Origin: Sinosporangium siamense
GTDB taxonomy: Bacteria > Actinomycetota > Actinomycetes > Streptosporangiales > Streptosporangiaceae
NCBI RefSeq assembly: GCF_016863435.1
Contig: NZ_BOOW01000008.1
Span: 181,069 to 245,068 of the forward strand
DNA length: 64,000 nt
Reading direction: 5' to 3'
Position numbers and translations under genes: made by a program. The notes under the pieces are model-generated. The model ran no database searches. It was not told the DNA's origin and saw nothing but the letters and a program-made list of their open reading frames with translations. This document shows, in pieces, positions 8,926 through 20,514 of the stretch (positions are counted from its first letter, which is position 1; every line of letters starts with the position of its first letter).

Positions 8926-8994
8926 TGAGTCCGTCCGGGGAGGCATGTCCTTCGTCAGAGTGGGCATTCCCTTCACCGTCTGAGGGGCGGTGAG

Positions 8995-11092
<2,098 letters not shown>

Positions 11093-11100
<8 letters not shown>

Positions 11101-13387
11101 GGAAACCGTGTCCGAGGCAGCCGTCCCGGACGGGAGCGAAAGCAGTGAAGGCCGCGCGGCCCGGGCGCCGAGGGCGACCTACCGGGTCCAGCTCACCCCG
11201 GACTTCGGGTTCGCCGAGGTGGCCGCCCTGGGCGACTACCTCGCCGGCCTCGGCGTCAGCCACGTCTACCTGTCGCCGATCCTGCAGGCGGTCCCCGCCT
11301 CCCGGCACGGCTACGACGTGACCGACCACTCCCGCATACGCGCCGAGTTCGGCGGGGCCGGCGGCTTCCGTGCCATGGCGCGGCACCTCGCCGATCGCGG
11401 CATCGGGATCGTGGCCGACCTCGTGCCCAACCACATGACGGTCGCCCCGCCCGAGTCGGCCAACGCCGCGTTCTGGTCGGTGCTGAAGGACGGGGAGGCT
11501 TCGCCGTACTCGCACTGGTTCGACGTCGAATACCGCGACGGCAAGATCGACCTGCCGGTGCTCTCGGACACCAACGAGCCCCATGTCGACGGTGACGTGC
11601 TGCGCTACGGCGACCACGTGTTCCCACTGCCCGCCGACCACTATCGGCTGGTGCGGTTCACCGACCCGCCGGGATATCGCAGGTTCTTCGATGTCTCGTC
11701 CCTGATCGGGCTGCGCGCCGAGGACGAGCGGGTCTTCGAGGCCACCCACGCCGTCATGCTGGACCTCGTGGCCGAGGGGCTGGTGCACGGGCTGCGGGTG
11801 GACCATCCGGACGGGCTGACCGACCCGCGCGGTTACTTCGAGCGGCTGCGCCGCCGCTCCGGCGGGGTGTGGACGGTCGCGGAGAAGATCCTCATCGGCG
11901 ACGAGCGGCTGCCCGCCGACTGGCCGTGCGACGGCACGACCGGCTATGACGCGCTCAACCGCGTGTTGCGCCTCTTCGTCGACCCGGCGGGCGAGAAACC
12001 GCTCACCGACCTGTTCGTACGGCGGACGCACGCCTCGGCCGACTACCCCACGATCGTGGCCGACTCCAAGCGGCAGGTGATCGCCGAGTTCCTGCGCGGC
12101 GAGACCGACCGGCTGACCGGCGCGCTCGCCCGCGCCCTAGGCGCCGATCCCGCCCGGCTGCGCGGGGCCGTGGTGGAGCTGCTCGTCGCCATGCCGGTCT
12201 ACCGGGCTTATGCGGTGCCGGGCGAGCCGGTGCCGGCTCACTCGCGCGAGATCGTGGAGGAGGCCGCGCGGGTCGCCGCCGAGCGGGCCGACCCGGAGAC
12301 GGTAGCGGCGGTGGCCGGCCAGGTGCTGGACGGCCCGGCCGAGGTGGTGGTGCGTTTCCAGCAGACCTGCGGGCCGGTGATGGCCAAGGGGGTGGAGGAC
12401 ACCGCGCTTTACCGCTACTACCCGTTGAGCTGCCTCAACGAGGTCGGCGGCGAGCCGGGGGAGTTCTGCCTGGAGGTGGAGGAGTTCCACCGGTTCTGCC
12501 AGTCGATGACGCCGACCTCGATGACGACGTTGTCGACGCACGACACCAAACGGTCGGAGGACGTGCGGGCGCGCCTCGCCGTGCTCTCGGAGATGCCGCA
12601 CGAGTGGGCGGAGGCCGTCGCCGGCTGGGCCGAGCGGGTCTGGTGCGACCCCGCACTCGACTACCTGGCCTGGCAGAACCTCATGGCGGCCTGGCCCATC
12701 AGCGTGGAGAGGTTCACCGACTATCTGCTCAAGGCGGCTCGCGAGGCCAAGACCTCCATCTCGTGGGCCACCCCGGACGCGCGCTACGAGCGGTCCCTGC
12801 GCGACTTCGCGGCGCGGGCCATCGGTGAGTGCGGGCCCTCGGTGGCGGCGTTCGCCACCCGCGTCGACCGATACGCTCAGATCAACTCGCTCGGCCAGAA
12901 GGTCGTGCAGCTCCTCATGCCCGGTGTGCCCGACGTCTACCAGGGCAGCGAGTTCACCGACTTCTCCCTGGTCGATCCGGACAACCGGCGGCCGGTCGAC
13001 TTCACCGCCCGCGCCGTCGCCATGGCCGCCGGGCCCGACCTCATCACGTGGGACGGCGCCAAGCTGCAGGTCACCGTAAGCGCACTCGCGGCACGGCGGC
13101 GGCTCGCCGCGGGCGCGGCGCACACGCCCCTGCGCGCCGAGGGTGAGGCCGCCGAGCACGCCGTCGCCTTCGCCCGCGGCGGCGACGTGGTGGCGGTGGC
13201 GACCCGCCTCCCGGTGCGGCTGGCCAACCGGGGCGGCTGGGGCGCCACGACGCTGACGCTGCCGCCGGGAGACTGGCGTGACCTCCTCACCGGCCAGGCC
13301 CACACCGGCCGGATCCCCATGGCTCATCTGCTCGCCCGTTGTCCCGTCGCGGTCCTGGAGAGAGATGTTCGAAGTATGGGCGCCTGA
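11093..13387 (+). CDS. treY: maltooligosyltrehalose synthase TreY
   Basis: Converts the reducing-end alpha-1,4 linkage of a malto-oligosaccharide into an alpha,alpha-1,1 bond, giving maltooligosyltrehalose (GH13_26, cytoplasm). 764 residues; GTG at 11093 inside the end of glgX. Seen: TYRVQLTPDFGFAEV at the start, VADLVPNHMTV, nucleophile region GLRVDHPDGLTDP (~residue 240), acid-base Glu in VAEKILIGDE, and LSTHDTKRSEDVRARLAVL near 475 with the third carboxylate. The C-terminus LEEFTDFSLVDPDNRRPVD-type segment is present. The end overlaps treZ by 23 bases. Confidence 0.97.
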
Positions 13388-15092
13388 TGCGGCGTCGGTC
13401 GAGGTCGAGGTCGGTGGGGCGCGGCACCCCATGGTGGCGGGGCCGAGGGGGTGGTGGAGGGCCGAGGTGCCGGGCGCGGGGCACGGCACTGACTACGCGT
13501 TCCGGATCGACGGCGGCCCACCGCTGCCCGATCCGCGCACGCGGCGCCAGCCGTACGGCATCTTCGGGCCCAGCCGCGTCTACGACCACGGCAGGTTCAC
13601 CTGGAGCGATCACGACTGGCGGGGACGCGACCTGCGCGGAGCGGTGATCTACGAGCTGCACATCGGCACCTTCACCCCCGAGGGCACCTTCGCGGCGGCG
13701 GTCACCAAACTCGACCACCTGGTGCGCCTCGGGGTGGACCTGGTGGAGATCATGCCGGTGCCGCCGGTGCCGGGGCGGCGCAACTGGGGGTACGACGGTG
13801 TCGACCTGTGGGCCGTCAACGAGGAGTACGGCGGGCCCGACGGCCTCAAGATCTTCGCCGACGCCTGCCACAACGCGGGGCTTGGGGTCCTGCTGGACGT
13901 CGTCTACAACCACCTGGGGCCCTCGGGGAACTTCCTCGCGGAGTTCGGCCCCTACTTCCACGAGTCCGCCGCGTCCTTCTGGGGCCGCGCCGTCAACCTC
14001 GACGGGCCGTGGTCGGACGAGGTGCGCGCCTATTTCATCGGCAACGCGACGCAGTGGCTGCGCGACTATCACCTCGACGGCCTGCGTCTCGACGCCGTGC
14101 ACGCGCTGGTGGACAAGCGGGCCACCCACTTCCTGGAGGAGCTGGCCACCGAGGTCGACACCCTGTCAGGCGCCCTCGGCAGGCCGTTGACGCTGATCGC
14201 CGAATCCGATCTGAACGACCCCCGGCTCGTCACCTCCCGCGAGGCCGGCGGATATGGGCTGACCGCGCAGTGGAACGACGACGTGCACCATGCGCTGCAC
14301 GCCGCCGTGACCGGGGAAGACCACGGCTACTACGGCGACTTCGGGTCGCTCGCGGCCCTCGCCAAGACCCTGACCTCGGCCTTTCTGCACGACGGGACCT
14401 ACTCGTCCTTCCGCGGGCGAAGGCACGGCCGTCCGGTGGACCGGACACGCGTGCCCGGCCACAGGTTCGTCTGCTGCGTGCAGAACCACGACCAGATCGG
14501 CAACCGCGCCGAAGGCGATCGCATGGACCACGAGTCGCTGAAGCTCGCCGCCGGGCTGCTGCTGACCTCACCGTTCACTCCCATGTTGTACATGGGGGAG
14601 GAATGGGCGGCGACGGCACCCTTTCTGTTCTTCACCGACCACGTCGAGGAGCATCTGCGGGAGGGGGAGGCCGATCGGCGGCGGCGGGAATTCGTCGGCT
14701 TCGGCTACGACGACTGGGCGGAGAAGGCGCCCGATCCGTCGGCGGAGAGCACCTTCCTGCGGTCCAAACTCGACTGGCGCGAGATCGACTATGAGCTCCA
14801 CCGGGCGCATCTGAACTGGTATCGCGACCTGATCGCCACGCGCAAGGCATTCCCCGAGCTCTTCGACCCGCGGCTGGACCGGGTCGCCGTGGACTTCGAC
14901 GAGGATGAGCGCTGGCTGGTCATGCGGCGCGGCACCCTGCGGGTCGCGGCCAACCTCGGCGAGGAGCCGCGCGACGTGCCGATGCCGCCGGGCCAGGTGC
15001 TGCTCGCCTCCGACGAGGACACGCGAGTGCGGCCGGGCGGGGTGCGTCTGCCGGGGCGCAGCCTCGCGGTGCTGCGCCTGCTCGATCCCTGA
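13365..15092 (+). CDS. treZ: maltooligosyltrehalose trehalohydrolase TreZ
   Basis: Hydrolyses maltooligosyltrehalose to free trehalose plus a shortened oligosaccharide (GH13_10). 575 residues from the ATG at 13365, preceded by GGAGAGAG and opening MFEVWAPDAASVEVEV, the expected CBM48-like start. Catalytic signatures: nucleophile Asp in GLRLDAVHALVD, general acid Glu in LIAESDLNDPRL, third Asp in VQNHDQIGNRAEGDR. YNHLGPSGN is also present. With glgX and treY this makes a complete TreY-TreZ route from glycogen to trehalose in one overlapping operon. I see no dedicated regulator adjacent. Confidence 0.97.
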   Translation: MFEVWAPDAASVEVEVGGARHPMVAGPRGWWRAEVPGAGHGTDYAFRIDGGPPLPDPRTRRQPYGIFGPSRVYDHGRFTWSDHDWRGRDLRGAVIYELHIGTFTPEGTFAAAVTKLDHLVRLGVDLVEIMPVPPVPGRRNWGYDGVDLWAVNEEYGGPDGLKIFADACHNAGLGVLLDVVYNHLGPSGNFLAEFGPYFHESAASFWGRAVNLDGPWSDEVRAYFIGNATQWLRDYHLDGLRLDAVHALVDKRATHFLEELATEVDTLSGALGRPLTLIAESDLNDPRLVTSREAGGYGLTAQWNDDVHHALHAAVTGEDHGYYGDFGSLAALAKTLTSAFLHDGTYSSFRGRRHGRPVDRTRVPGHRFVCCVQNHDQIGNRAEGDRMDHESLKLAAGLLLTSPFTPMLYMGEEWAATAPFLFFTDHVEEHLREGEADRRRREFVGFGYDDWAEKAPDPSAESTFLRSKLDWREIDYELHRAHLNWYRDLIATRKAFPELFDPRLDRVAVDFDEDERWLVMRRGTLRVAANLGEEPRDVPMPPGQVLLASDEDTRVRPGGVRLPGRSLAVLRLLDP

Positions 15093-15215
15093 GGGCGGGG
15101 GGAGTACGGCACAGCCCGGGTGGGCCTTGTACTGGGGTCCTCCCGGCGGCCTGAGGGCGCGCTGAGGCGTGGACGCCGCCGGAGGGGCATGTCACCACGC
15201 GGCGGGCCCGGCGTC

Positions 15216-15734
15216 TCATGCGGCGGGTCTCAGCAGGGTGGACAGGCGGCGCAGGCCGCGGGCGGTGCGGGCCTTGATCGTGCCCAGCGGCACGTCGAGC
15301 CGCTCGGCGATCTCACGCTGGGTCAGCTCGCCGTAATAGGCCAGCTCGATGGCCTCGCGCTGCGGCTCGGGCAGCGTGGCGAGGGCGCGGCGCACCTCGT
15401 CGCGGTCGGCGATGCCGTCGCCCTCGGCGAGGCCTTCGCGGCCCGGGGGATCGGCCATGACGTCCAGCGGGACGGTCGGCAGGGTGCGCACCCGCAGGTG
15501 GTCGATGGCGCGGTTGTGCGCGATGCCGATCAGCCAGGCGGGCAGGCTGCGCGCGGGGTCGAATCTGTGCCGCGAGCGCCACACCTCGGAGAAGACGACC
15601 TGCAGGACGTCGTCGATGTCGCGGGGCGGGACGAGCCGGCGCAGATAGGTGCGGAGCAGCGGGCCGTGCGTGCGATAGCACTCGCCGAGCGCGTCGTCGT
15701 CGCCGGCTGCCAGGCGGGTTTCCAGCGTTTCCAT
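15216..15734 (-). CDS. ECF-type RNA polymerase sigma factor
   Basis: 172 residues; ATG at 15734 with GGGAGG upstream. Region 2 (DIDDVLQVVFSEVWRSRHRFD, then PAWLIGIAHNRAIDHLR) covers ~residues 38-82 and region 4 (LATLPEPQREAIELAYYGE, then LTQREIAERLDVPLGTIKAR) covers ~115-160. It is a small ECF factor closest in feel to the SigK/SigL type. No anti-sigma gene is adjacent: downstream is the convergent treZ and upstream the LitR-like gene. Its regulation is therefore not explained by neighbours. An AT-rich direct repeat lies in its upstream region (15846-15866). Confidence 0.92.
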   Translation of the reverse strand: METLETRLAAGDDDALGECYRTHGPLLRTYLRRLVPPRDIDDVLQVVFSEVWRSRHRFDPARSLPAWLIGIAHNRAIDHLRVRTLPTVPLDVMADPPGREGLAEGDGIADRDEVRRALATLPEPQREAIELAYYGELTQREIAERLDVPLGTIKARTARGLRRLSTLLRPAA

Positions 15735-15845
15735 CGGGAGCCTCCCTCGTGCTGTGGAGAGAACCGTTCAACGGCGGGTGCCGGCACGGCCGGCGCCGAC
15801 CGGTCTTCACCGATTGTGATGCCGACGCTACCCACCGTGCGAGGA

Positions 15846-15866
15846 AACCTATTCAAAACCTATTCA
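15846..15866 (-). promoter_or_regulatory. direct repeat upstream of the ECF sigma gene
   Basis: AACCTATTCA occurs twice, separated by one A (15846-15855 and 15857-15866), an AT-rich island in a GC-rich gap of 185 bases. On the minus strand it reads TGAATAGGTTT twice. A GTAGCGTC-like sequence follows closer to the gene and could be an ECF -10 (CGTC). It may be an autoregulated ECF promoter or a repressor site; no alignment was done. Confidence 0.35.
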
Positions 15867-15919
15867 TACGCGGTCGAGGGGGTGGCCCGCAAGCCGGTTC
15901 GGTCATGAGAAGCGCCAGG

Positions 15920-16942
15920 TCAAGCGATGAATGTGGTAACAAGCGCGATGGCCGTGCGCAGTGAAGCCACCTTCATCACCCCCGCGGGCATCGGTCCGCG
16001 CCAGCCCGGCCCGCCCGCGACGACGCGGCCACCCGGCAGGAGGCCGGGGAGGGAGGCCAGGCGGGAGGCGTCACCGGTCGACTCCAGTTGCGACCAGACG
16101 AACACCACGGCCGGCCTCAGGGTGTTGATCGACTCCGACAGGGCCGGGCACGGGGTGCGGGCGCCCAGAATCCTGGTCTCCAGGTGATATTCGGAGGTCA
16201 GCGCGGCGGCCAGGGCGTAGATCGGGAGGCTGTGCTGCTCGTCCTCCGCGCAGGCGAGCAGGATCACGCCGGGGTGCGCCGGGCGTCTCGGCCGCCCGCT
16301 CCTCGTGGCCAGCAGCGTCGCCACCCGTTCTGAGAACATGTGTTCGACGCCGATGCACCCGCCGGTGTCGGCCTGCATGCCGCCGATGGCGGCCAGCACG
16401 GGGAGCACGAGGTTCTCCCAGGTCCACGACACTCCGCGCAGGTCCGCCGCCACGGTGAGGGCGTCGGTCACGGCGGGGGTGTCCAGCGCCGCGGCGGCCC
16501 GGGTGATCTCCTCGGCCGACGGCACCGCCATCGGTCCCTCCTGCCTTGGGGGAATGCGCGCGGGCTGCTCCTGCACCTCGCGGCGCGCCGCCTGTGCCGC
16601 GGGAGCGGCGCCGCTCCTGCCAGGGACCGTGCGCCCGTGCTCGCGCAGCATCGCCTCGGCCGCCTCCTGCGGCGGCACGCCGCTCTTGACCAGCCGCACG
16701 ATGTCCTCTAGCAGCCGGATGTCGGCCGGGCTGAAACGGCGGTGCCCCCCGGTGGTGCGCCTGCTGGAGGAGACGCGATAGCGGTTGTCCCAGTTGCGGA
16801 GCGTGAACTCGCTCACGCCGACTCGCCGGGCCGCGGCGCCGATGCCGTAACCCGGCGGGTCCTCGGGATCGGGAGGACGGCGCCCCGCGGCCGCCGGAGC
16901 GAAGGCCCGCGGAGCGCCGGCCTCCCGAGTGCGCTCGTTCAT
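15920..16942 (-). CDS. MerR-type regulator with cobalamin-binding-like domain (LitR/CarH family)
   Basis: 340 residues from the ATG at 16942 (GGTGG upstream). A MerR helix-turn-helix (GIGAAARRVGVSEFTLRNWD, then RTTGGHRRFSPADIRLLEDI) occupies ~residues 30-100. A linker and a helical plus Rossmann-like B12-binding region fill the rest. In CarH/LitR proteins adenosylcobalamin makes DNA binding light-sensitive. Here the helical part keeps the EH pair (GVEHMFSERV) but the Trp of the usual Wx9EH motif is not evident. The cobalamin loop reads AEDEQHSLP, keeping the ExH part but with Pro for the usual Gly. It is divergent from a photolyase, the classic target of LitR, which supports light-responsive control. 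Confidence 0.85.
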   Translation of the reverse strand: MNERTREAGAPRAFAPAAAGRRPPDPEDPPGYGIGAAARRVGVSEFTLRNWDNRYRVSSSRRTTGGHRRFSPADIRLLEDIVRLVKSGVPPQEAAEAMLREHGRTVPGRSGAAPAAQAARREVQEQPARIPPRQEGPMAVPSAEEITRAAAALDTPAVTDALTVAADLRGVSWTWENLVLPVLAAIGGMQADTGGCIGVEHMFSERVATLLATRSGRPRRPAHPGVILLACAEDEQHSLPIYALAAALTSEYHLETRILGARTPCPALSESINTLRPAVVFVWSQLESTGDASRLASLPGLLPGGRVVAGGPGWRGPMPAGVMKVASLRTAIALVTTFIA

Positions 16943-16974
16943 GGATCCACCGCGTGCAAGCCTGCCACCCCCAT

Positions 16975-16996
16975 GGGGAGGAGCGAGATCCTCCCC
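16975..16996. promoter_or_regulatory. palindrome between LitR-like gene and photolyase
   Basis: GGGGAGGA-GCGAGA-TCCTCCCC: a perfect 8-bp inverted repeat with a 6-base spacer. It sits 33 bases upstream of the regulator start and ~70 upstream of the photolyase start. Its position and dyad symmetry suit a MerR-family operator controlling both genes. A terminator is unlikely because no gene ends here. Confidence 0.5.
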
Positions 16997-17065
16997 CGCA
17001 TTCTTTTTCGCATGGCGATCGCCGCCGGATGCAACCGTTCCCCGCCCGCCGCCGAAGACGTGGGT

Positions 17066-18412
17066 GTGGACACGGTGATTGTGCTGTTCAACAGGGATCT
17101 GCGGGTGCACGACCACCCCGCGCTCGCCGCCGCCTGCCAGGAGGCTCGCCGGGTGGTGCCCTTCTTCGTCGTGGAGCCCGGGTTGCCGTCCGGCCGCCGG
17201 GGCGGTTTCCTGCTGGACTGCCTCACCGATCTGCGCGCCTCCCTGCGCCGGCTGGGCGGCGACCTGATCGTGCGGCAGGGCGAGGTCGTGGCCGAGACGG
17301 TCAGGCTGGCCGGCGAGTTGTCCGCCGACGCGGTGTGGGCCAGCGCCGACGTCAGCGAATATGCCCGCAGCCGGGAAAAACGGCTGGCCGCCGAGTGCAA
17401 GCGCATCCACACGGAGTTCCGCACCTTTCCCGGGGTGACCGTGGTGCCGCCGGGCGAGCTCACCCCGAACGGCGGCGGCGACCACTATCGAGTCTTCACG
17501 CCTTACTGGCGGGTGTGGAGTTCCACCCGGCGCCGCCCCCTGCTGCCTGCGCCCGCCCGGGTGGTGACCGTGCCGGGGCTCGAGCCAGGACGCATCCCCA
17601 GCAGCTTTCCCGGCATGCGGATCCGCCCGGTCGACGGTTCGCAGGCCTCACTCAACGGTCACGGCGGTTCGCGCGGTGTGCCGGCTGGCGGTGAAACCGC
17701 GGCCAGGGAGCGCCTGGAGACCTGGTTGCGCCTCTGCGTCGCGGACTACGACGACGGCCACGACGACATGGCGGGTGACCGCACCTCCAAGCTCAGCGCC
17801 TATCTGCGTTTCGGCTGCGTCTCACCGCTGGAGGTCGTGACGAGGGCCGAGGCCGAGGCGGGCGGGGAGCCCTTCGTCAGGCAGCTCTGCTGGCGCGACT
17901 TCTACCACCAGGTGACCTTCGCCTTTCCGCAGATCAACCGGGTTGACTACCGGCCGCGCAAGGAGGAGTGGCGGGAGGACAAGGACGCGCTCGACGCCTG
18001 GCGGGAGGGGCAGACCGGCATCCCCATCGTGGACGCGGGCATGCGCCAGCTTAAGAGCGAGGGGTGGATGCACAACCGGGCGCGCATGATCGTCGCCTCC
18101 TACCTCGTCAGGCACCTCAGGCTCGACTGGCGGGCGGGGGTGGAGCACTTCTTCGACTACCTGCTGGACGGCGACATCGCCAACAACTCCGGCAACTGGC
18201 AGTGGGTGGCCGGCACCGGCAACGACACCCGCCCCAACCGGGTGCTCAACCCCATCCGGCAGGCCAAGAGGTTCGATCCGGAGGGGGACTACGTGCGCCG
18301 ATATGTGCCGGAGCTTTCGCACCTGCCGGACAGGGCGGTGCACGAGCCGTGGAAGTTGCCCTCGCCGATCAAGAACTATCCCAAGCCGCTGACCACCCCG
18401 CCCGCGGCCTGA
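17066..18412 (+). CDS. phr: deoxyribodipyrimidine photolyase
   Basis: FAD-dependent repair of UV-induced cyclobutane pyrimidine dimers using blue light. 448 residues from the GTG at 17066, chosen because VDTVIVLFNRDLRVHDHPAL is the usual beginning; a GTG at 17060 or an ATG at 17012 would lengthen it, and none has a strong ribosome site. The N-terminal antenna alpha/beta domain covers ~1-130. The FAD domain follows with KLSAYLRFGCVSP, WRDFYHQV, GIPIVDAGMRQL, MHNRARMIVASYLVRHL and NNSGNWQWVAGTGND. It is divergent from the LitR/CarH-like regulator with a palindrome between, so light induction is likely. Confidence 0.96.
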   Translation: MDTVIVLFNRDLRVHDHPALAAACQEARRVVPFFVVEPGLPSGRRGGFLLDCLTDLRASLRRLGGDLIVRQGEVVAETVRLAGELSADAVWASADVSEYARSREKRLAAECKRIHTEFRTFPGVTVVPPGELTPNGGGDHYRVFTPYWRVWSSTRRRPLLPAPARVVTVPGLEPGRIPSSFPGMRIRPVDGSQASLNGHGGSRGVPAGGETAARERLETWLRLCVADYDDGHDDMAGDRTSKLSAYLRFGCVSPLEVVTRAEAEAGGEPFVRQLCWRDFYHQVTFAFPQINRVDYRPRKEEWREDKDALDAWREGQTGIPIVDAGMRQLKSEGWMHNRARMIVASYLVRHLRLDWRAGVEHFFDYLLDGDIANNSGNWQWVAGTGNDTRPNRVLNPIRQAKRFDPEGDYVRRYVPELSHLPDRAVHEPWKLPSPIKNYPKPLTTPPAA

Positions 18413-18754
18413 CCACAGCCGGCTCGGCCGCGCGTCCCCGTCGCTCATCGAGTGGCCGGCGGGCGCAGTGCCATCCCCAGGCTCTCAGCGGGGGCCGAGA
18501 CCGATGGCGGTCAAGGTCCTGCCGGGCGGTGCCGGGGGCTTGTGCCGTACTTCCGTCCGCCCTGACGGGCTGACCTGCGGTTTCATGTGGCCTGTGCGCT
18601 CCCGCATTCGTGCGGATGGCCCGGGGCCGCCTCCCGCTTTTGGCAGGACTACTGGGGACTTTGTTTACCTCTGTTCCTCGTCAAGGCTTATGGGAAACAG
18701 CGACGTCGGAGGCCTACTGCGGGGTACGATCTCGCCCATCGGGGAGGAGAGCCA
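18413..18754 (+). promoter_or_regulatory. upstream region of a methyltransferase gene, no gene seen
   Basis: About 340 bases with no supported coding region. The last 100 bases are less GC-rich, and TACGAT near 18725 is a plausible -10 about 30 bases upstream of the GTG at 18755; I see no convincing -35. Confidence 0.3.
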
Positions 18755-19543
18755 GTGAGCGAGCTCGGCCCACGGGGGATCGACGTCCACACACCCAACG
18801 TCGCACGGGTCTACGACTACATGCTGGGTGGCAAGGACAACTTCGCCGCCGACCGCGAGGCGGCGGCGCAGATACTCAAAGTGTTCCCGGAGTCGCGCGA
18901 AGGCGTCCGGATGAACCGCATGTTCCTCGGCAACGCGGTGCACCACCTGGTCGCCGAGGCGGGCATCCGGCAGTTCGTCGACATCGGCGCGGGGCTGCCT
19001 ACTCAGAGCAACGTGCACGAGGTGGCGCGCGGCATCGCGCCGGAGGCCCGCACGGTCTACGTCGACTACGACCGGGTGGTCTGCACCCACGGCCGTGCCC
19101 TGCTGGCCGGCTCGCCGACCGTCGCGATGGTCGAGGCCGACCTGCGCGAGATCGGCGACCTCAAGGCCAAGGTGCTCAAGACGGGCCTCATCAATCCCGA
19201 CGAACCCATGGCCGTGCTGCTCGTGGCCATTCTCCACTTCCTGCCCGACCCCTACGCGGCGGTCGCGGCCCTGCGCGAGTGGATGCCCCCCGGCAGTTTC
19301 CTCGTCGTCAGCCACATGACGCGTTCGGAGGAGCGAGGGCACGACACCGACGCCGTCGCAGGGGTCTACTCGCGTGCCAGCGCCGGGCTCTATCCGCGCA
19401 CCCTGGCGGAGGTCCAGCGGTTCTTCGGCGACTTCGAGCCGCTCGACCCCGGCGAGTTCATCGGCGAGGACGCCTTGGCGAGTTTCGCCCCCCTCGGCTG
19501 GGGCGGGGTGGCCCGCAAGGGACATCCCGGGGAGACGGCATAG
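18755..19543 (+). CDS. PF04672-type SAM-dependent methyltransferase (first copy)
   Basis: 262 residues from the GTG at 18755 (GGGGAGGAG upstream). Seen: the family opening TPNVARVYDYMLGGKDNFAA, SAM-binding Gly-rich loop FVDIGAGLPTQ (~residue 80), an acidic end of strand two (VYVDYDRVV), and VLLVAILHFLPD. These proteins are abundant and largely uncharacterised in actinomycetes; substrates are unknown. A second copy lies at 44769-45569. It stands alone and converges on ung. Confidence 0.93.
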   Translation: MSELGPRGIDVHTPNVARVYDYMLGGKDNFAADREAAAQILKVFPESREGVRMNRMFLGNAVHHLVAEAGIRQFVDIGAGLPTQSNVHEVARGIAPEARTVYVDYDRVVCTHGRALLAGSPTVAMVEADLREIGDLKAKVLKTGLINPDEPMAVLLVAILHFLPDPYAAVAALREWMPPGSFLVVSHMTRSEERGHDTDAVAGVYSRASAGLYPRTLAEVQRFFGDFEPLDPGEFIGEDALASFAPLGWGGVARKGHPGETA

Positions 19544-19558
19544 CGGGCACCACACAGA

Positions 19559-19581
19559 GGCCCCCGGTTGATACGGGGGCC
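19559..19581. terminator. bidirectional hairpin between methyltransferase and ung
   Basis: GGCCCCCG-N7-CGGGGGCC, a perfect 8-bp stem between two convergent stops (19543 and 19634). Likely serves both transcripts. Confidence 0.65.
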
Positions 19582-19633
19582 GGCGGTGTTGACAGGGTCG
19601 AGGCCATCGCCCATGGCTCAGGCGCGGGGGAGG

Positions 19634-20311
19634 TTAAGGAAGGGCCCAGTCGACCGGGCTGCCGCCCTGCGTGAGCAGGAGTTCGTTGGCCCGGCTGAAG
19701 GGCCGTGAGCCGAAGAAGCCATAGCGCGCGGACAGCGGGCTCGGGTGGGCCGACTCCACGCACGGGACCGATCCCAGCATCGGCTTGAGGGAACGCGCGT
19801 CCTTCCCCCACAGGACGGCGACGAGCGGCTTGCCGCGGTCGACGAGAGCGTGGATGGCCTGCTCGGTGACCTCTTCCCAGCCCTTGCCCCGGTGGGAGGC
19901 GGGCTTGCCGGGCATGACGGTGAGCACGCGGTTGAGCAGCAGCACGCCCTGCTCGGTCCACGGGGTCAGGTCGCCGTTGCTCGGCTTGGGCACGCCCATG
20001 TCGGCCATGAGCTCTTGGTAGATGTTGCGGAGGCTACCCGGCAGCGGGCTGACGTCGGCGGCGACGGAGAAGCTCATGCCGATCGGGTGACCGGGGGTGG
20101 GATAGGGGTCCTGGCCCACGATCAGCACTTTGACGTCGTCGAAGGGCTGGTTGAACGCGCGCAGGACGTTGGGCCCCGACGGGAGATATTGCCTTCCCTC
20201 GGCCACCTCCTTCCGGAGGAAGTCCCCTAGCTCGGCGATGCGCTCGGCGACGGGCGCGAGAGCCTGCGCCCATCCTGGTTCGACTACTTCGTTCAACGGA
20301 CGACCCGACAT
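19634..20311 (-). CDS. ung: uracil-DNA glycosylase, family 1
   Basis: Removes uracil from DNA as the first step of base-excision repair. 225 residues from the ATG at 20311, typical length. Catalytic water-activating Asp in [17 protein letters not shown] (~residue 65) and the His of [13 protein letters not shown] (~190) are present, as is [17 protein letters not shown] replaces the commoner HAMGLSFS, a conservative variant. Upstream lies the terminator of the sugar-transport operon, so ung is transcribed on its own. Confidence 0.97.
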   Translation of the reverse strand: MSGRPLNEVVEPGWAQALAPVAERIAELGDFLRKEVAEGRQYLPSGPNVLRAFNQPFDDVKVLIVGQDPYPTPGHPIGMSFSVAADVSPLPGSLRNIYQELMADMGVPKPSNGDLTPWTEQGVLLLNRVLTVMPGKPASHRGKGWEEVTEQAIHALVDRGKPLVAVLWGKDARSLKPMLGSVPCVESAHPSPLSARYGFFGSRPFSRANELLLTQGGSPVDWALP

Positions 20312-20473
20312 GGTCGTTAACTTTAGCCATGTTTGCTGGGTACGGTTGCCTGGTTCGAAGTTCCGAATCCCCCTATTTGGCGCACCCGATCCAAGATCGG
20401 GAGAAGCGCGACCTCTAGGGCGACCTGCGGTGCGAGAGCGGATTCGAGGCCGGCCGGCAGAGGGGAATGGGAC

Positions 20474-20506
20474 TCCCCGGGGCCCGCCCCGCGAGGGCCC
20501 CGGGGA
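20474..20506 (-). terminator. strong hairpin ending the sugar ABC operon
   Basis: TCCCCGGGGCCC (20474-20485) pairs over 12 bp with GGGCCCCGGGGA (20495-20506), loop nine bases. It starts eight bases beyond the stop of the last permease gene. Confidence 0.85.
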
Positions 20507-20514
20507 AAGCCTGT

